From NCBI GenBank assembly GCA_039908105.1, contig JAMOBI010000022.1, forward strand, positions 1-64,000: DNA of 64,000 nt, written 5' to 3'. Position numbers and translations under genes: made by a program. The stretch is from Magnetaquiglobus sp039908105. GTDB taxonomy: Bacteria > Pseudomonadota > Magnetococcia > Magnetococcales > Magnetaquicoccaceae. Below the pieces are notes generated by a model. That model saw only the letters and a list, made by a program, of their open reading frames with translations. It had not been told where the DNA came from and did no database searches. Position 1 is the stretch's first letter. Each line of letters starts with the position of its first letter. Of the stretch, positions 15,915 to 26,001 are shown in pieces.

Positions 15915-17237
15915 ATGTTGATCTCCCACCCCACGGATGCCCTGAGGGGCACAATCGAACTTCCGGGGGATAAATCCATCTCACACCGGGCGGTGATCCT
16001 GGGCTCTTTGGCCGACGGCGAAAGCGTGATTCATCACCTGCTCGAAGGCGAGGATGTCTTGAAAACCGTGGGTGCCTTCCGCGCCATGGGGGTGGAGGCG
16101 CAACGCGATGCCTCCGGTACCTGGCGGATTCGCGGGGTGGGACTGGATGGCTTGAGCGAACCCGAAGATGTGCTCGATATGGGCAATTCGGGTACAGCGA
16201 TGCGGCTGTTGTCCGGGCTTTTGGCCGGACAGCCCTTTTTTTCGGTGTTGACCGGGGATGAGAGCCTGCGTGGACGTCCGATGGGCCGCGTGGCAGTTCC
16301 GTTGGCGCGCATGGGCGCACGCATCCTGGGACGGGATGCCAACCGCTTTGCGCCGCTGGCGATTCAGGGGAGCGATCTGACCGGCATCGAATACGTCAGT
16401 CCGGTGGCCTCGGCACAGGTGAAGACCGCTGTCCTGCTGGCCGGTCTGACCGCCTCGGGACGCACGACGGTGAGCGAACCGGCCTTGTCGCGCGACCACA
16501 CCGAACGGATGCTGGCCGCTTTCGGGGTGACGGTGGAACGGGATGGTCTCACCGTGGCCGTGACCGGCCATTCACGTCTGACCGCACTGGAGATGACCGT
16601 ACCGGGGGATATCTCCAGCGCCGCCTTTCCGATGGTGGCGGCCCTGCTGGTGCCCGGCTCGGAGGTGATGTTGCGCGGCGTGGGGATCAATCCGACCCGT
16701 ACCGGCTTGCTGGATCTGCTGCTGGAGATGGGGGGCGATATCCAGGTACTCAACCCGCGTGATGCCGGCGGGGAGCCGGTCGCCGATCTGCGGATCCGCC
16801 ACTCCCGTTTGAAAGGGATTGATGTGCCACCGGAGGTGGTGCCACGCGCCATCGACGAGTTCCCGGTGTTCGCCCTGGCTGCGGCCTGTGCCGAAGGGGA
16901 GACCGTGGTGACCGGGGCCGAGGAGTTGCGGGTGAAAGAGAGCGATCGGATCCGGGCAATGGCGCTGGGACTCGGGGCACAGGGGGCGCACATCGAGGAG
17001 TTGGCGGACGGCATGCGGGTGATCGGTCGTCCTGAAGGGTTGGAGGGGGGAGGTCTGGCCGAGGCGTTCGGGGATCATCGCGTGGCCATGAGCCTGATGG
17101 TGGCCGGCATGGCGGCACGTCAGCCGGTGCGGGTGACCGGCAAGGCGAACATCGAGACCTCGTTCCCGGGCTTTGCCAATCGGATGAACGGGTTGGGGGC
17201 GAAGATCGAATGGATTGACGCGGGAAATCTGGCGTGA
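15915..17237 (+). CDS. aroA: 3-phosphoshikimate 1-carboxyvinyltransferase (EPSP synthase)
   Basis: Catalyses the sixth step of the shikimate pathway (shikimate-3-phosphate + PEP). The 440-residue protein shows the N-terminal LPGDKSISHRAVILGSLADG, the substrate loop MGNSGTAMRLLSG (about 93-105), RGRPMGRV, and the C-terminal EELRVKESDRIRAMA and AFGDHRVAMSL. The pattern around GNSGTAMRLL looks closer to the class II/Bacillus-type enzymes than to the E. coli type, where the corresponding residue is Pro (tentative). A TTG at 15906 is an alternative start; ATG 15915 gives the normal N-terminus. The stop overlaps the cmk start. Confidence 0.96.
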   Translation: MLISHPTDALRGTIELPGDKSISHRAVILGSLADGESVIHHLLEGEDVLKTVGAFRAMGVEAQRDASGTWRIRGVGLDGLSEPEDVLDMGNSGTAMRLLSGLLAGQPFFSVLTGDESLRGRPMGRVAVPLARMGARILGRDANRFAPLAIQGSDLTGIEYVSPVASAQVKTAVLLAGLTASGRTTVSEPALSRDHTERMLAAFGVTVERDGLTVAVTGHSRLTALEMTVPGDISSAAFPMVAALLVPGSEVMLRGVGINPTRTGLLDLLLEMGGDIQVLNPRDAGGEPVADLRIRHSRLKGIDVPPEVVPRAIDEFPVFALAAACAEGETVVTGAEELRVKESDRIRAMALGLGAQGAHIEELADGMRVIGRPEGLEGGGLAEAFGDHRVAMSLMVAGMAARQPVRVTGKANIETSFPGFANRMNGLGAKIEWIDAGNLA

Positions 17238-17989
17238 TGGGCGTGATGGGTGTGAGTGGCATGACGGGTGAGCCTGGTGCGGATTGGCCGGCCAAGGGGC
17301 GGCGACTTGTGGTGGCGGTCGATGGTCCGGCGGGGGCTGGCAAGGGGGCGGTCTGCCGGTCGGCTGCCGAGCGGTTCGGTCTGGCCTATCTGGAGACCGG
17401 TGCGCTCTATCGGGCGGTGGGATTGATCGCGCTGCGCGGTGGTCTGACAGGGGAGGCTGAATTGGCGCGTGTGGCCGGCACGATGCCGTTTGCCTTTCGG
17501 GCGTTGGGAGCCGGTTGCTACGGGGCGTTTCTGGGCGATGAGGAGGTGACGCTGGCGTTGCGCGTCGAGGCGGTGGGACAGACCGCCTCCAAAGTGGCGG
17601 CCATGCCAGGGGTGCGTGCCGCGCTGTTGGATTTCCAACGTCGCTATGGCCACGAGCAAAACATCATCCTGGATGGTCGCGATGTGGGCACCAAGGTATG
17701 GCCGGATGCGGATCTGAAAATCTTTTTGACCGCGTCGCTTGAAGAACGGGCGAAACGGCGTGCTGTGGAGTTGCAAGCGCGCGGAGAAGCTGTTAATTTG
17801 ACTGAATTGATCGCAGGCATGGCCGAACGCGATGCCCGTGACGCCGGACGTGCCCACGCCCCGATGGAGGCAGCACCGGGTGCGGTTCTGGTCGATACCA
17901 GCCCATTGAGTCTTAAGGAGAGTTGTCAGGCCGTATGGCGGTTGATCGCCCCCTTGTTCGATGGGAGTGGCAACGCTGCGGCCTGCTGA
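17237..17989 (+). CDS. cmk: Cytidylate kinase
   Basis: Phosphorylates CMP/dCMP. After a short non-conserved leader of about 22 residues the protein has the P-loop VAVDGPAGAGKG, then TGALYRAVGLIALRGG, GRDVGTKVWPDADLKIFLTA and ERDARDAGRAHAPM, all typical of bacterial Cmk (250 aa here, slightly longer than usual because of the N-terminus). The first A of its ATG is the last base of the aroA stop (TGATG). The aroA-cmk-rpsA order is common in Proteobacteria. Confidence 0.95.
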   Translation: MGVMGVSGMTGEPGADWPAKGRRLVVAVDGPAGAGKGAVCRSAAERFGLAYLETGALYRAVGLIALRGGLTGEAELARVAGTMPFAFRALGAGCYGAFLGDEEVTLALRVEAVGQTASKVAAMPGVRAALLDFQRRYGHEQNIILDGRDVGTKVWPDADLKIFLTASLEERAKRRAVELQARGEAVNLTELIAGMAERDARDAGRAHAPMEAAPGAVLVDTSPLSLKESCQAVWRLIAPLFDGSGNAAAC

Positions 17990-17993
17990 TTTG

Positions 17994-18047
17994 CATGATC
18001 GGGGGAGAACCCCATCATGACCATTTCCATGTGGGGAGTTGGTCCCC
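17994..18047 (+). promoter_or_regulatory. Stem-loops in the rpsA leader
   Basis: Between cmk and rpsA, CATGAT-GGGG (17994-18004, one bulged C) pairs with CCCCATCATG (18010-18019). A second hairpin GGGGA / TCCCC lies at about 18033-18047, just ahead of the rpsA ribosome-binding site. S1 synthesis is autoregulated through its leader in E. coli, so these may be the local equivalent (inference). Confidence 0.4.
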
Positions 18048-18076
18048 GTTAACCATTAACCGAAGGTGTTGGTCCC

Positions 18077-19792
<1,716 letters not shown>

Positions 19793-19844
19793 GCCGGTTG
19801 ACGGTTGAAACTTTATCCTCTTGTTGGTGTAAAAGGAGTGGCTC

Positions 19845-20120
19845 ATGACCAAGTCGTCGCTGATCAGTGCCATCGCGGGTAAGATGGAGATCTCCCGCAA
19901 AGAGGCGGAGGTGGCTGTCAACACGGTGTTCGAGACCATCAGCGGTTCGCTCGATCGGGATGACCGGGTGGAGTTGCGGGGATTCGGCAGTTTCGGGGTC
20001 AAGCATCGCCGCTCGCGCGATGGCCGCAACCCGAAGACCGGTGACCATGTGCTGGTGGATGCCAAGCGGGTGCTGTTCTTCAAGGCCGGGAAAGAGCTGC
20101 GCAAGCGGGTGGACGTGTAG
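19845..20120 (+). CDS. ihfB: Integration host factor beta subunit
   Basis: A 91-residue DNABII histone-like protein; position immediately after rpsA and before lapA is the standard place of ihfB. The DNA-binding arm region GFGSFGVKHRRSRDGRNPKTGD (within residues 46-67) with the intercalating Pro in RNPKTG is intact. With IhfA it bends DNA sharply and often assists sigma-54 promoters, one of which is suspected in this window. SD AAAGGAG precedes the ATG. A strong terminator follows. Confidence 0.93.
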   Translation: MTKSSLISAIAGKMEISRKEAEVAVNTVFETISGSLDRDDRVELRGFGSFGVKHRRSRDGRNPKTGDHVLVDAKRVLFFKAGKELRKRVDV

Positions 20121-20132
20121 TTCGGGGTGTGA

Positions 20133-20202
20133 CGGGAGGAATCGGGCGCTTGCTCGCCGATGGAGAGGCGAGCAACGTCGGATTCCTCCCGTTTGTTTTT
20201 TC
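20133..20202 (+). terminator. Rho-independent terminator after ihfB
   Basis: A two-step stem: outer CGGGAGGAATC (20133-20143) / GATTCCTCCCG (20181-20191), inner TTGCTCGCC (20150-20158) / GGCGAGCAA (20167-20175), then GTTTGTTTTTT-type T-rich tail at 20192-20202. It should end the aroA-cmk-rpsA-ihfB transcript. Confidence 0.85.
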
Positions 20203-20267
20203 CGTGGAACACCCTTCGGGCGTTCCACGGGTGGGGGTTGATGGGGATCTCCCTCCATCCTGTCAAG
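20202..20267 (+). repeat. E2 palindromic repeat
   Basis: CCGTGGAACACCC TTCG GGCGTTCCACGG forms a near-perfect hairpin, followed by the second E2 half GTGGGGGTTGATGGGGATCT and a CCCTCC-type complement, ending near TGTCAAG. It abuts the T-run of the ihfB terminator. Confidence 0.75.
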
Positions 20268-20297
20268 TTCGTGCCTGCATGATATCGGTTGAATGGC

Positions 20298-20594
20298 ATG
20301 TTCGGTTGGATCCGCTTGATCGTGGCAACGATTCTCGGGGTCGTGGCCATTCTGTTTGCCATGGGCAATCAGGCCGAGGTTCCGGTGACCCTTCCCGGTG
20401 GCTGGATCGTGGGCCATGTGCCACTGTTCGTGGTGGTTTTCGTGCCCCTGTTCTTGGGATTCGTGCTTGGGGCCTTTTCCGGCTGGTCGGGTGAAGTGCG
20501 TCAGCATCGCGCTTTGGAGTTGTTGCGCGAACAGAACCGCGCCCTGGAACGGGAGTTGGCCAATCTGCGCACACTCCCCCTGGTCAATGATTAA
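20298..20594 (+). CDS. lapA: LapA-like (DUF1049) inner membrane protein
   Basis: A 98-residue protein with two membrane helices (about 5-23 and 40-62) and a C-terminal coiled coil (LLREQNRALERELANLRT), as in LapA/YciS. In E. coli LapA and LapB work together in controlling LPS synthesis through turnover of LpxC by FtsH. lapB follows directly. The ATG at 20298 is chosen over a TTG at 20289; neither has a strong ribosome-binding site. Confidence 0.85.
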   Translation: MFGWIRLIVATILGVVAILFAMGNQAEVPVTLPGGWIVGHVPLFVVVFVPLFLGFVLGAFSGWSGEVRQHRALELLREQNRALERELANLRTLPLVND

Positions 20595-20614
20595 TGTTTG
20601 CGGATAGGGCTTGA

Positions 20615-21802
20615 ATGGATCTTCCTCACCTTGCGGGTTGGGCGGCTCTGGCCGTCACCTTGGGGGCGGTCATCTTCGGCGCGGGGCGTCGCCTGGGACG
20701 GGAAGAGGGGGCGCATGCCCGGCGTCGGGAGGATGGCGGTGAGGAGTCGGCATTCTATCTGCGCGGATTGAATTTCCTGTTGGCTGATGAGCCGGACAAG
20801 GCGATTGAGGAGTTCGTCAAATTCGTCCGGATCAACTCCGAGACCGTGGAGATCCATCTGTCGCTCGGCAAGCTGTTTCGGGCGCGTGGTGAGGTCGGAC
20901 GGGCGATTCGCATCCATCAGACGTTGATTGCGCGACCGAATCTGTCGGAGGCGCATCGCACGGCAGCGTTGCATGCCTTGGCCGAGGATTATCGCCAGGG
21001 TGGTTTCGTGGATCGCGCTGTGGAGGCCTATCGGCAGGTGTTGCGGGTTGATCCGGAGCATCGGGCGGCGTTGGCCGGGTTGCAGGCGATGCATGAGAAC
21101 GAGGGGCGTTGGGATATGGCCCTGGAGATTCTCAAGCGTTGGGAGAAGGTGACCGAAGAGAAGGATCCACAGCGTGAGGCGCACATCCGGGTGCGCATGG
21201 GGTTGGAGGAGCAGCAGCGACCGGGGACCAAATCGGGCGGCGAACGGGCGATGGTGCAGTTTGCCGAGGCGATCCGGGTCTATCCGGGGTGCGTGGAGGG
21301 GCGGCGGTTGCTGGGGGAGCTGTTGTTGTCCCAGGGACGGACGCATGAGGCCATCGAGGTGCTCGAAGGGGTCAAGGGGAGTCGTCCGAGTCACTGTTTC
21401 ATGCTGCTAGATCTGATGCGCCGCGCTTATGAACAGGCGGGCGATGAAGAGGGGTTTTTCCGGGGCATGCGCACCGCGCATGCCGCGTTGGCCTCGTCCC
21501 CGCGATTGGTGTTGCATTGGGCCCGTTTGTTGGAACGGCGTGGCCGTCCGGATGAGGCGGTGGAGGTGTTGCGGGTCGGCAAGGCGCACCATCCGCGTGC
21601 GTTGGTGATCGTGGCCCCGTTGATCGCTTTGCTGGATCGGCGTGATCAGGGCAAGGAGGCTTTGGAGATCGCACGGCGTCATCTGGATGGGTTGCTGGGT
21701 GCGCAACCGGCGTTTCAGTGCGGTCGGTGCGGTTTCAAGTCGCAGGATATCTACTGGAAATGCCCGCAGTGTCATCAGTGGGATACCATGGACCCCTTAT
21801 GA
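20615..21802 (+). CDS. lapB: LapB/YciM, LPS assembly regulator
   Basis: A 395-residue inner-membrane-anchored protein: one N-terminal membrane helix (about 5-22), tandem tetratricopeptide repeats (about 45-355) and a C-terminal rubredoxin-type zinc knuckle FQCGRCGFKSQDIYWKCPQC (about 365-384), the layout of LapB/YciM. It is the adaptor that guides the FtsH protease to LpxC and so balances LPS against phospholipid. The start ATG at 20615 has GGATAGGG upstream. The all-cysteine metal site is intact. Confidence 0.95.
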   Translation: MDLPHLAGWAALAVTLGAVIFGAGRRLGREEGAHARRREDGGEESAFYLRGLNFLLADEPDKAIEEFVKFVRINSETVEIHLSLGKLFRARGEVGRAIRIHQTLIARPNLSEAHRTAALHALAEDYRQGGFVDRAVEAYRQVLRVDPEHRAALAGLQAMHENEGRWDMALEILKRWEKVTEEKDPQREAHIRVRMGLEEQQRPGTKSGGERAMVQFAEAIRVYPGCVEGRRLLGELLLSQGRTHEAIEVLEGVKGSRPSHCFMLLDLMRRAYEQAGDEEGFFRGMRTAHAALASSPRLVLHWARLLERRGRPDEAVEVLRVGKAHHPRALVIVAPLIALLDRRDQGKEALEIARRHLDGLLGAQPAFQCGRCGFKSQDIYWKCPQCHQWDTMDPL

Positions 21803-21826
21803 GTGTGTGACGGTTGGGGTGGGGTG

Positions 21827-22273
21827 ATGCGGATTTTTGTGGCCGCCGATCATGGCGCGTTTGAGTTGAAGCGGGATCTGGTGGCCTGGATCCGGGATCA
21901 GCACGGCTTGGAGGTGATCGATTTCGGCGTAGATGGTCCGGAGTCGGTCGACTATCCGGATCTGGCTGCGCGGCTGTGCGAGGCGTTGCTGGCGTCGGGA
22001 CCGGGGGATCGGGGGATTTTGTTGTGCGGCACCGGGTTGGGGATGAGCATTGCGGCCAACCGGTGGGTCGGGATTCGGGCGGCGTTGTGTCATGATGAAT
22101 ACACGGCGCGTCTGTCGCGGCAGCATAATGATGCCAATGTGCTGGTATTGGGTGGACGGGTGTTGGGGGTGGCGGTGGCGCGCGGTGTGGTGGATGTGTG
22201 GTTGCGGGAGTCGTTCGAGGGGGGGCGGCATCAGCGGCGGTTGGAAAAGTTGGAAATGGCGGCGGGAAGGTAA
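21827..22273 (+). CDS. rpiB: Ribose-5-phosphate isomerase B
   Basis: Interconverts ribose-5-phosphate and ribulose-5-phosphate. The 148-residue protein has the family N-terminus MRIFVAADHGAFELKRDL, the YPDLAARLCEAL segment, the catalytic loop GILLCGTGLGMSIAANR and the AALCHDEYTARLSRQHNDANVL block. The frame continues upstream to 21803, but ATG 21827 fits the family and has GGGGTGGGG before it. rpiB-glyA adjacency is common; an E1/E3 repeat lies between them here. Confidence 0.94.
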   Translation: MRIFVAADHGAFELKRDLVAWIRDQHGLEVIDFGVDGPESVDYPDLAARLCEALLASGPGDRGILLCGTGLGMSIAANRWVGIRAALCHDEYTARLSRQHNDANVLVLGGRVLGVAVARGVVDVWLRESFEGGRHQRRLEKLEMAAGR

Positions 22274-22304
22274 ACGTTAAGTCCCCAAGGTTTTGTTTTT
22301 GACT

Positions 22305-22425
22305 TTAAACCGCACCCAGCTTGGAATGTGTCGTTTTTACTGGTAAAAAAAAAAGAGAGGGTCTGGGAGATTCATCTCCCAGGGTTTTGCTTTTGACTTT
22401 GGCGCGCTAAAGGCTAAAGTCCCAA
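22305..22425 (+). repeat. E1 element, left half
   Basis: Left terminus TTAAACCGCACCCAGCTTGG, an A-rich tract and hairpin H1 (CTGGGAGA / TCTCCCAG) are present; the copy breaks off at the GCGCGCTAAAG block and runs into an E3 palindrome. An extra short piece of E1 (AAGGTTTTGTTTTTGACTTT) lies just before it at about 22287-22306. Confidence 0.8.
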
Positions 22426-22427
22426 GG

Positions 22428-22480
22428 GCTTTGCCCTTGGATCCCACCAGGGGGATAATCCCCCTGGACCCCTGACAGTT
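22428..22480 (+). repeat. E3 double palindrome upstream of glyA
   Basis: Two small hairpins in a row: CCAAGGGC TTT GCCCTTGG, then CCAGGGGG ATAAT CCCCCTGG, ending in ACCCC. The same two-hairpin design recurs upstream of ribBA (25946-26001) with different stem bases. Confidence 0.75.
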
Positions 22481-22516
22481 TGATTCAACATCTTCATCTT
22501 GGACGGAACTTGACCC

Positions 22517-23776
22517 ATGGATGCACTGCGACTTGCCGACCCCGATATTTTTGCCGCCATCCGCGAGGAGTTGGGGCGCCAACGCGACCGGATCGAACTG
22601 ATCGCCTCGGAAAACATCGTCACCCGGGCGGTGCTCGAAGCCCAGGGCAGCGTCCTGACCAACAAGTACGCCGAAGGGTATCCCCACAAACGCTACTACG
22701 GTGGCTGTGAGTTCGTGGACAAGGCCGAGGATCTGGCGATCGACCGGGCCAAACAGCTCTTCGGCTGCCAATATGCCAACGTGCAGCCCCACTCGGGGTC
22801 GCAGGCCAACATGGCGGCCCTGCTGGCGCTGATGGAACCCGGCGAGCTGCTGCTCGGCATGTCGCTGGCCCACGGCGGCCACCTGACCCACGGCGCGGCG
22901 CCGAATTTCTCCGGTCAGTTGTTCAAGGCGGTGCAGTACGGCCTTGATCCGCAAACCGAACACATCGATTATGTCAAACTCGAAGAGCTGGCCCTGGAAC
23001 ACCACCCCCAGGTGATCGTGGCCGGGGCTTCGGCCTACAGCCGGGTGATCGATTTCGAGCGATTTCGGGCGATCTGCGACAAGTGCGGCGCGGCGCTGCT
23101 GGTCGATATGGCCCACTTCGCGGGCCTGGTGGCCGTGGGCGAACACCCCCACCCCTTCCCCTTTGCCGATATCGTCACCACCACCACCCACAAGACCCTG
23201 CGGGGTCCGCGCGGCGGCATGATCCTGACCAATCGCGAGGATCTGGCCAAGAAGATCAACTCCAAGATCTTCCCCGGCATCCAGGGGGGACCGCTGATGC
23301 ATGTGATCGCGGCCAAGGCGGTGGCCTTTGGCGAGGCGCTGCGTCCGGAGTACAAGGGGTATATCCAGCAGGTGCGCGCCAATGCCCGCACGCTGGCCGA
23401 AACGTTGGTCGCCGGGGGGTTGCGCATCGTCTCGGGCGGCACGGACAACCACCTGATGCTGGTGGATCTCACCTCGCGCAACATCACCGGCAAGGATACC
23501 GAAAGGGCGCTGGAGCGTTCGGGCATCACCTGCAACAAGAATGCGATTCCCAACGATCCGCGCTCGCCGTTCATCACCTCCGGAATTCGGCTCGGCACCC
23601 CGGCCTCGACCACACGCGGCTTTGGTGAAGCGGAGTTTGTCACCATCGGCGGTCTGATCGTGCGGGTGGTGGATGCCTTGTCGCAACACCCGGAAGGGGA
23701 TGCCGGCGTGGAGGCGGAAACCCGCGCGCAGGTGGCGGAGCTGTGCCAAAGATTTCCCGTTTATCCCGGTATGTGA
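22517..23776 (+). CDS. glyA: Serine hydroxymethyltransferase
   Basis: PLP enzyme converting serine and tetrahydrofolate to glycine and methylene-THF. The 419-residue protein shows IELIASENIVTRAVLEAQGS, the YPHKRYYGGCEFVD segment, and the PLP-lysine motif TTTTHKTLRGPRGG (Lys about 229). Length matches the family. ribD follows 27 bases later; the nrdR gene that commonly sits between glyA and ribD is absent. Confidence 0.97.
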   Translation: MDALRLADPDIFAAIREELGRQRDRIELIASENIVTRAVLEAQGSVLTNKYAEGYPHKRYYGGCEFVDKAEDLAIDRAKQLFGCQYANVQPHSGSQANMAALLALMEPGELLLGMSLAHGGHLTHGAAPNFSGQLFKAVQYGLDPQTEHIDYVKLEELALEHHPQVIVAGASAYSRVIDFERFRAICDKCGAALLVDMAHFAGLVAVGEHPHPFPFADIVTTTTHKTLRGPRGGMILTNREDLAKKINSKIFPGIQGGPLMHVIAAKAVAFGEALRPEYKGYIQQVRANARTLAETLVAGGLRIVSGGTDNHLMLVDLTSRNITGKDTERALERSGITCNKNAIPNDPRSPFITSGIRLGTPASTTRGFGEAEFVTIGGLIVRVVDALSQHPEGDAGVEAETRAQVAELCQRFPVYPGM

Positions 23777-23803
23777 TGGATTCTTGAAACCAGGGGGGCC
23801 CGG

Positions 23804-24928
23804 ATGCCCGCAAACCACGATCGTCGCCACATGGCCCTGGCCTTGCGTCTCGCGGCGCGGGCCACGGGACGCACCCGGCCCAATCCGGTGGTCGGCTGCG
23901 TGATCGTGCGGGATGGACAGATCGTGGGTCAGGGGTATCACCCCTATGCCGGTGCGTCGCACGCCGAGGTGTACGCCCTGCGCCAGGCCGGGGAGCGGGC
24001 GCGCGGAGCCTGCGCCTATGTCAATCTGGAGCCCTGCTCCCATCATGGACGCACCCCGCCGTGCGCCGATGCCTTGATCCAGGCCGGCGTGACGCGGGTG
24101 GTGGTGGCGATGATCGATCCGAACCTGCAGGTCTCGGGACGTGGCGTGGAGCGGTTGCGCGCGGCGGGGATCGAGGTGGTGGTCGGGGTACGCGGTGAGG
24201 AGGCGTTCGAGATCAACCGGCCCTTCATCACCTGGATCGAGCAGGAGCGCCCGCTGATCACCCTGAAATTGGCCGCTTCGCTCGACGGCAAGACCGCAAC
24301 GCGCACCGGCGAGAGCCAGTGGATCACCGGCCCGGCGGCCCGGGCACGGGTGCAGCGCATGCGTGATCAGCATGACGCGGTTTTGGTCGGGATCGGGACG
24401 ATTCTGGCCGACAATCCGCGCTTGAACTGCCGCATGCCGGGTGGACGCGATCCGGTGCGGGTGGTGGTCGATTCGCGGCTGCGCATTCCGGATGGCGCAC
24501 GGGTGTTCGACTCCTCGGTCGACTCACCCTTGTGGATCGCCACCGGTCGCGGCGCCAATTTCGCCCGCGCCGAAGCGTTGGGGGCGCGCGCCAATGTGCG
24601 GGTGATCCCGTGCCGCGAAACCCCGGACGGGCGGGTGAGTTTGAGTGATTTGATGTCGCGTCTGGCGGAACTGGATCTGACCAGCGTGTTGTGCGAGGCC
24701 GGTTCGGTATTGACCGGTGCACTGCTTGAGGCCGGGTTGGCCGACCGGTTGGCGCTGTTCGTGGCCCCGAAGCTGATCGGCGGACAGGATTCACGCGGGC
24801 TTCTGGACAGTATCGGTATCGGTTCCCTGGCGGATGCGCAGCGACTGGTGAACATGAACGTCAGCCAGGTGGGCGAAGATCTGCTGATCGAAGGGGATTT
24901 TGAGGGATCGCGATGTTTACTGGCCTGA
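23804..24928 (+). CDS. ribD: Bifunctional riboflavin deaminase/reductase
   Basis: Catalyses the second and third steps of riboflavin synthesis. The N-terminal deaminase has the zinc motif SHAEVYAL with EPCSHHGRTPPCADAL (about 50-86); the C-terminal reductase begins around LITLKLAASLDGKTAT (about 153) and contains DQHDAVLVGIGTILADNPRLNCR. Length 374 aa is normal. Its 3' end overlaps ribE by 16 bases, so the pair is probably translationally coupled. Confidence 0.96.
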   Translation: MPANHDRRHMALALRLAARATGRTRPNPVVGCVIVRDGQIVGQGYHPYAGASHAEVYALRQAGERARGACAYVNLEPCSHHGRTPPCADALIQAGVTRVVVAMIDPNLQVSGRGVERLRAAGIEVVVGVRGEEAFEINRPFITWIEQERPLITLKLAASLDGKTATRTGESQWITGPAARARVQRMRDQHDAVLVGIGTILADNPRLNCRMPGGRDPVRVVVDSRLRIPDGARVFDSSVDSPLWIATGRGANFARAEALGARANVRVIPCRETPDGRVSLSDLMSRLAELDLTSVLCEAGSVLTGALLEAGLADRLALFVAPKLIGGQDSRGLLDSIGIGSLADAQRLVNMNVSQVGEDLLIEGDFEGSRCLLA

Positions 24929-25581
24929 TCGAACGGGTGGGGGTGATCCGGGCCGTGGAACGCTCCTCGTCGGAGTGGCTTTTGCGGATTGAATGCGATT
25001 TTTCCGGGGTCAAACTCGGCGATTCGATCGCGGTATCCGGTGTTTGCCTGACGGTCGTAGAATTAACGAAACCCAGCGGTTTTGCGGTGCAGGTTTCGGC
25101 AGCCTCTCTGGAGGTGACGACGCTGGGGAACTTGCTGGCCGGTGCACGTGTCAATCTGGAGAGGGCGTTGAGTTTCGGCGGGCGTTTGGATGGGCATCTG
25201 GTACAAGGGCATGTGGATGCGGTCGGGCGGGTGGAGCGCATTGCGCCGCGCGGGCGGTCGCTGGAGGTGTGGTTCCGGGTGCCGGGTGCGGTGGGTCGCT
25301 ATGTGGTGGCCAAGGGATCGATTGCGATTGATGGGGTGAGTCTGACGGTCAACCGGGTGGAGGATGTGGGCGAGGAGACGCGGTTTTCGATCAATTTGAT
25401 TCCGCACACGCAGCATGAGACCACGTTGGCCGTTTTGGCGCCGGGTGGTTTGGTGAACATCGAGAGTGACCTGTTGGGTCGGTATGTGGAGCGGTTGTTG
25501 GCGCGGGGTGCATCGTGTGGTGTGACGCGCGACAAGAGCAGCGGGTTGGATGAAGCGTTCCTGAGGCAGCAAGGGTATTAA
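24913..25581 (+). CDS. ribE: Riboflavin synthase alpha subunit
   Basis: Dismutates two lumazines to riboflavin plus the pyrimidinedione substrate of RibH. The 222 residues form two similar barrels: the first starts MFTGLIERVGVIRAVE with SVSGVCLTV-like SIAVSGVCLTVVE, the second has GHLVQGHVDAVGRV and SIAIDGVSLTVNRVED. The TAA stop (25579-25581) lies within the left tip of an E1 element (TTAAACGACAC), so the last codons abut or derive from an insertion; no obvious C-terminal loss is seen. Confidence 0.96.
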   Translation: MFTGLIERVGVIRAVERSSSEWLLRIECDFSGVKLGDSIAVSGVCLTVVELTKPSGFAVQVSAASLEVTTLGNLLAGARVNLERALSFGGRLDGHLVQGHVDAVGRVERIAPRGRSLEVWFRVPGAVGRYVVAKGSIAIDGVSLTVNRVEDVGEETRFSINLIPHTQHETTLAVLAPGGLVNIESDLLGRYVERLLARGASCGVTRDKSSGLDEAFLRQQGY

Positions 25582-25870
25582 ACGACACGTGGCTTGGGCT
25601 GAGCAGCTTTAATTGGTGAAAAAAAAGAGAGGGTCTGGGAGATTCCTCTCCCAGGGTTTTGATTTTGTCTTTTAGCGCGCTCTTTACAAAAAGCATTTTT
25701 CGCGCCTTTTGCGAAAAATGCGCTGCGCGCCGCCTTGGATGCGGGATTGTTTTGCGCCTTTTGCAAAACAATCCCGCGAACATGGCCCAAGAACAAAGCC
25801 GCGTGACAGAGACTTTAAGGTTTGGTGACTGGCGTTGCAAAAAACGCAAAACCTCTTCTGAAACCAAGGC
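25578..25870 (+). repeat. E1 element, variant with alternative right half
   Basis: A degenerate left tip (TTAAACGACACGTGGCTTGG), H1, H2 and an H3 stem at 25741-25777 that differs from the standard one: GCGGGATTGTTTTGC / GCAAAACAATCCCGC, again 15 bp with a 7-base loop. After H3 comes a different tail (GAACATGGCCCAAGAACAAA and onward) shared with the copies at 29615 and 60646. Confidence 0.8.
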
Positions 25871-25877
25871 TGCGCGC

Positions 25878-25914
25878 AAGGAATTTTCACGCTGCGTGTG
25901 AAAATTCCTTTTTT
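25878..25914 (+). terminator. Rho-independent terminator between ribE and ribBA
   Basis: AAGGAATTTTCAC (25878-25890), a 7-base loop, and GTGAAAATTCCTT (25898-25910) form a perfect 13-bp stem followed directly by a run of Ts. It should separate ribD-ribE from ribBA-ribH. Confidence 0.85.
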
Positions 25915-25945
25915 GTAGAGCGCGCTAAAGTCAAAGGCAAACCTC

Positions 25946-26001
25946 GGGGCTTCGCCCCGAACCCCACCAGGGGCCTTGGGCCCCTGGACCCCATCAGTGA
26001 A
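25946..26001 (+). repeat. E3 double palindrome upstream of ribBA
   Basis: CGGGGC TTC GCCCCG followed by CCAGGGGCC TT GGGCCCCTGG and ACCCC, the same design as the copy ahead of glyA with different stem bases. The ribBA start lies about 30 bases beyond. No RFN (FMN riboswitch) signature was recognised in this leader. Confidence 0.75.

Noticed and set aside
15915..17237. TTG start of aroA at 15906
   Set aside because: It adds only three residues before an ATG that matches the usual EPSP synthase N-terminus; no ribosome-binding site favours the TTG.
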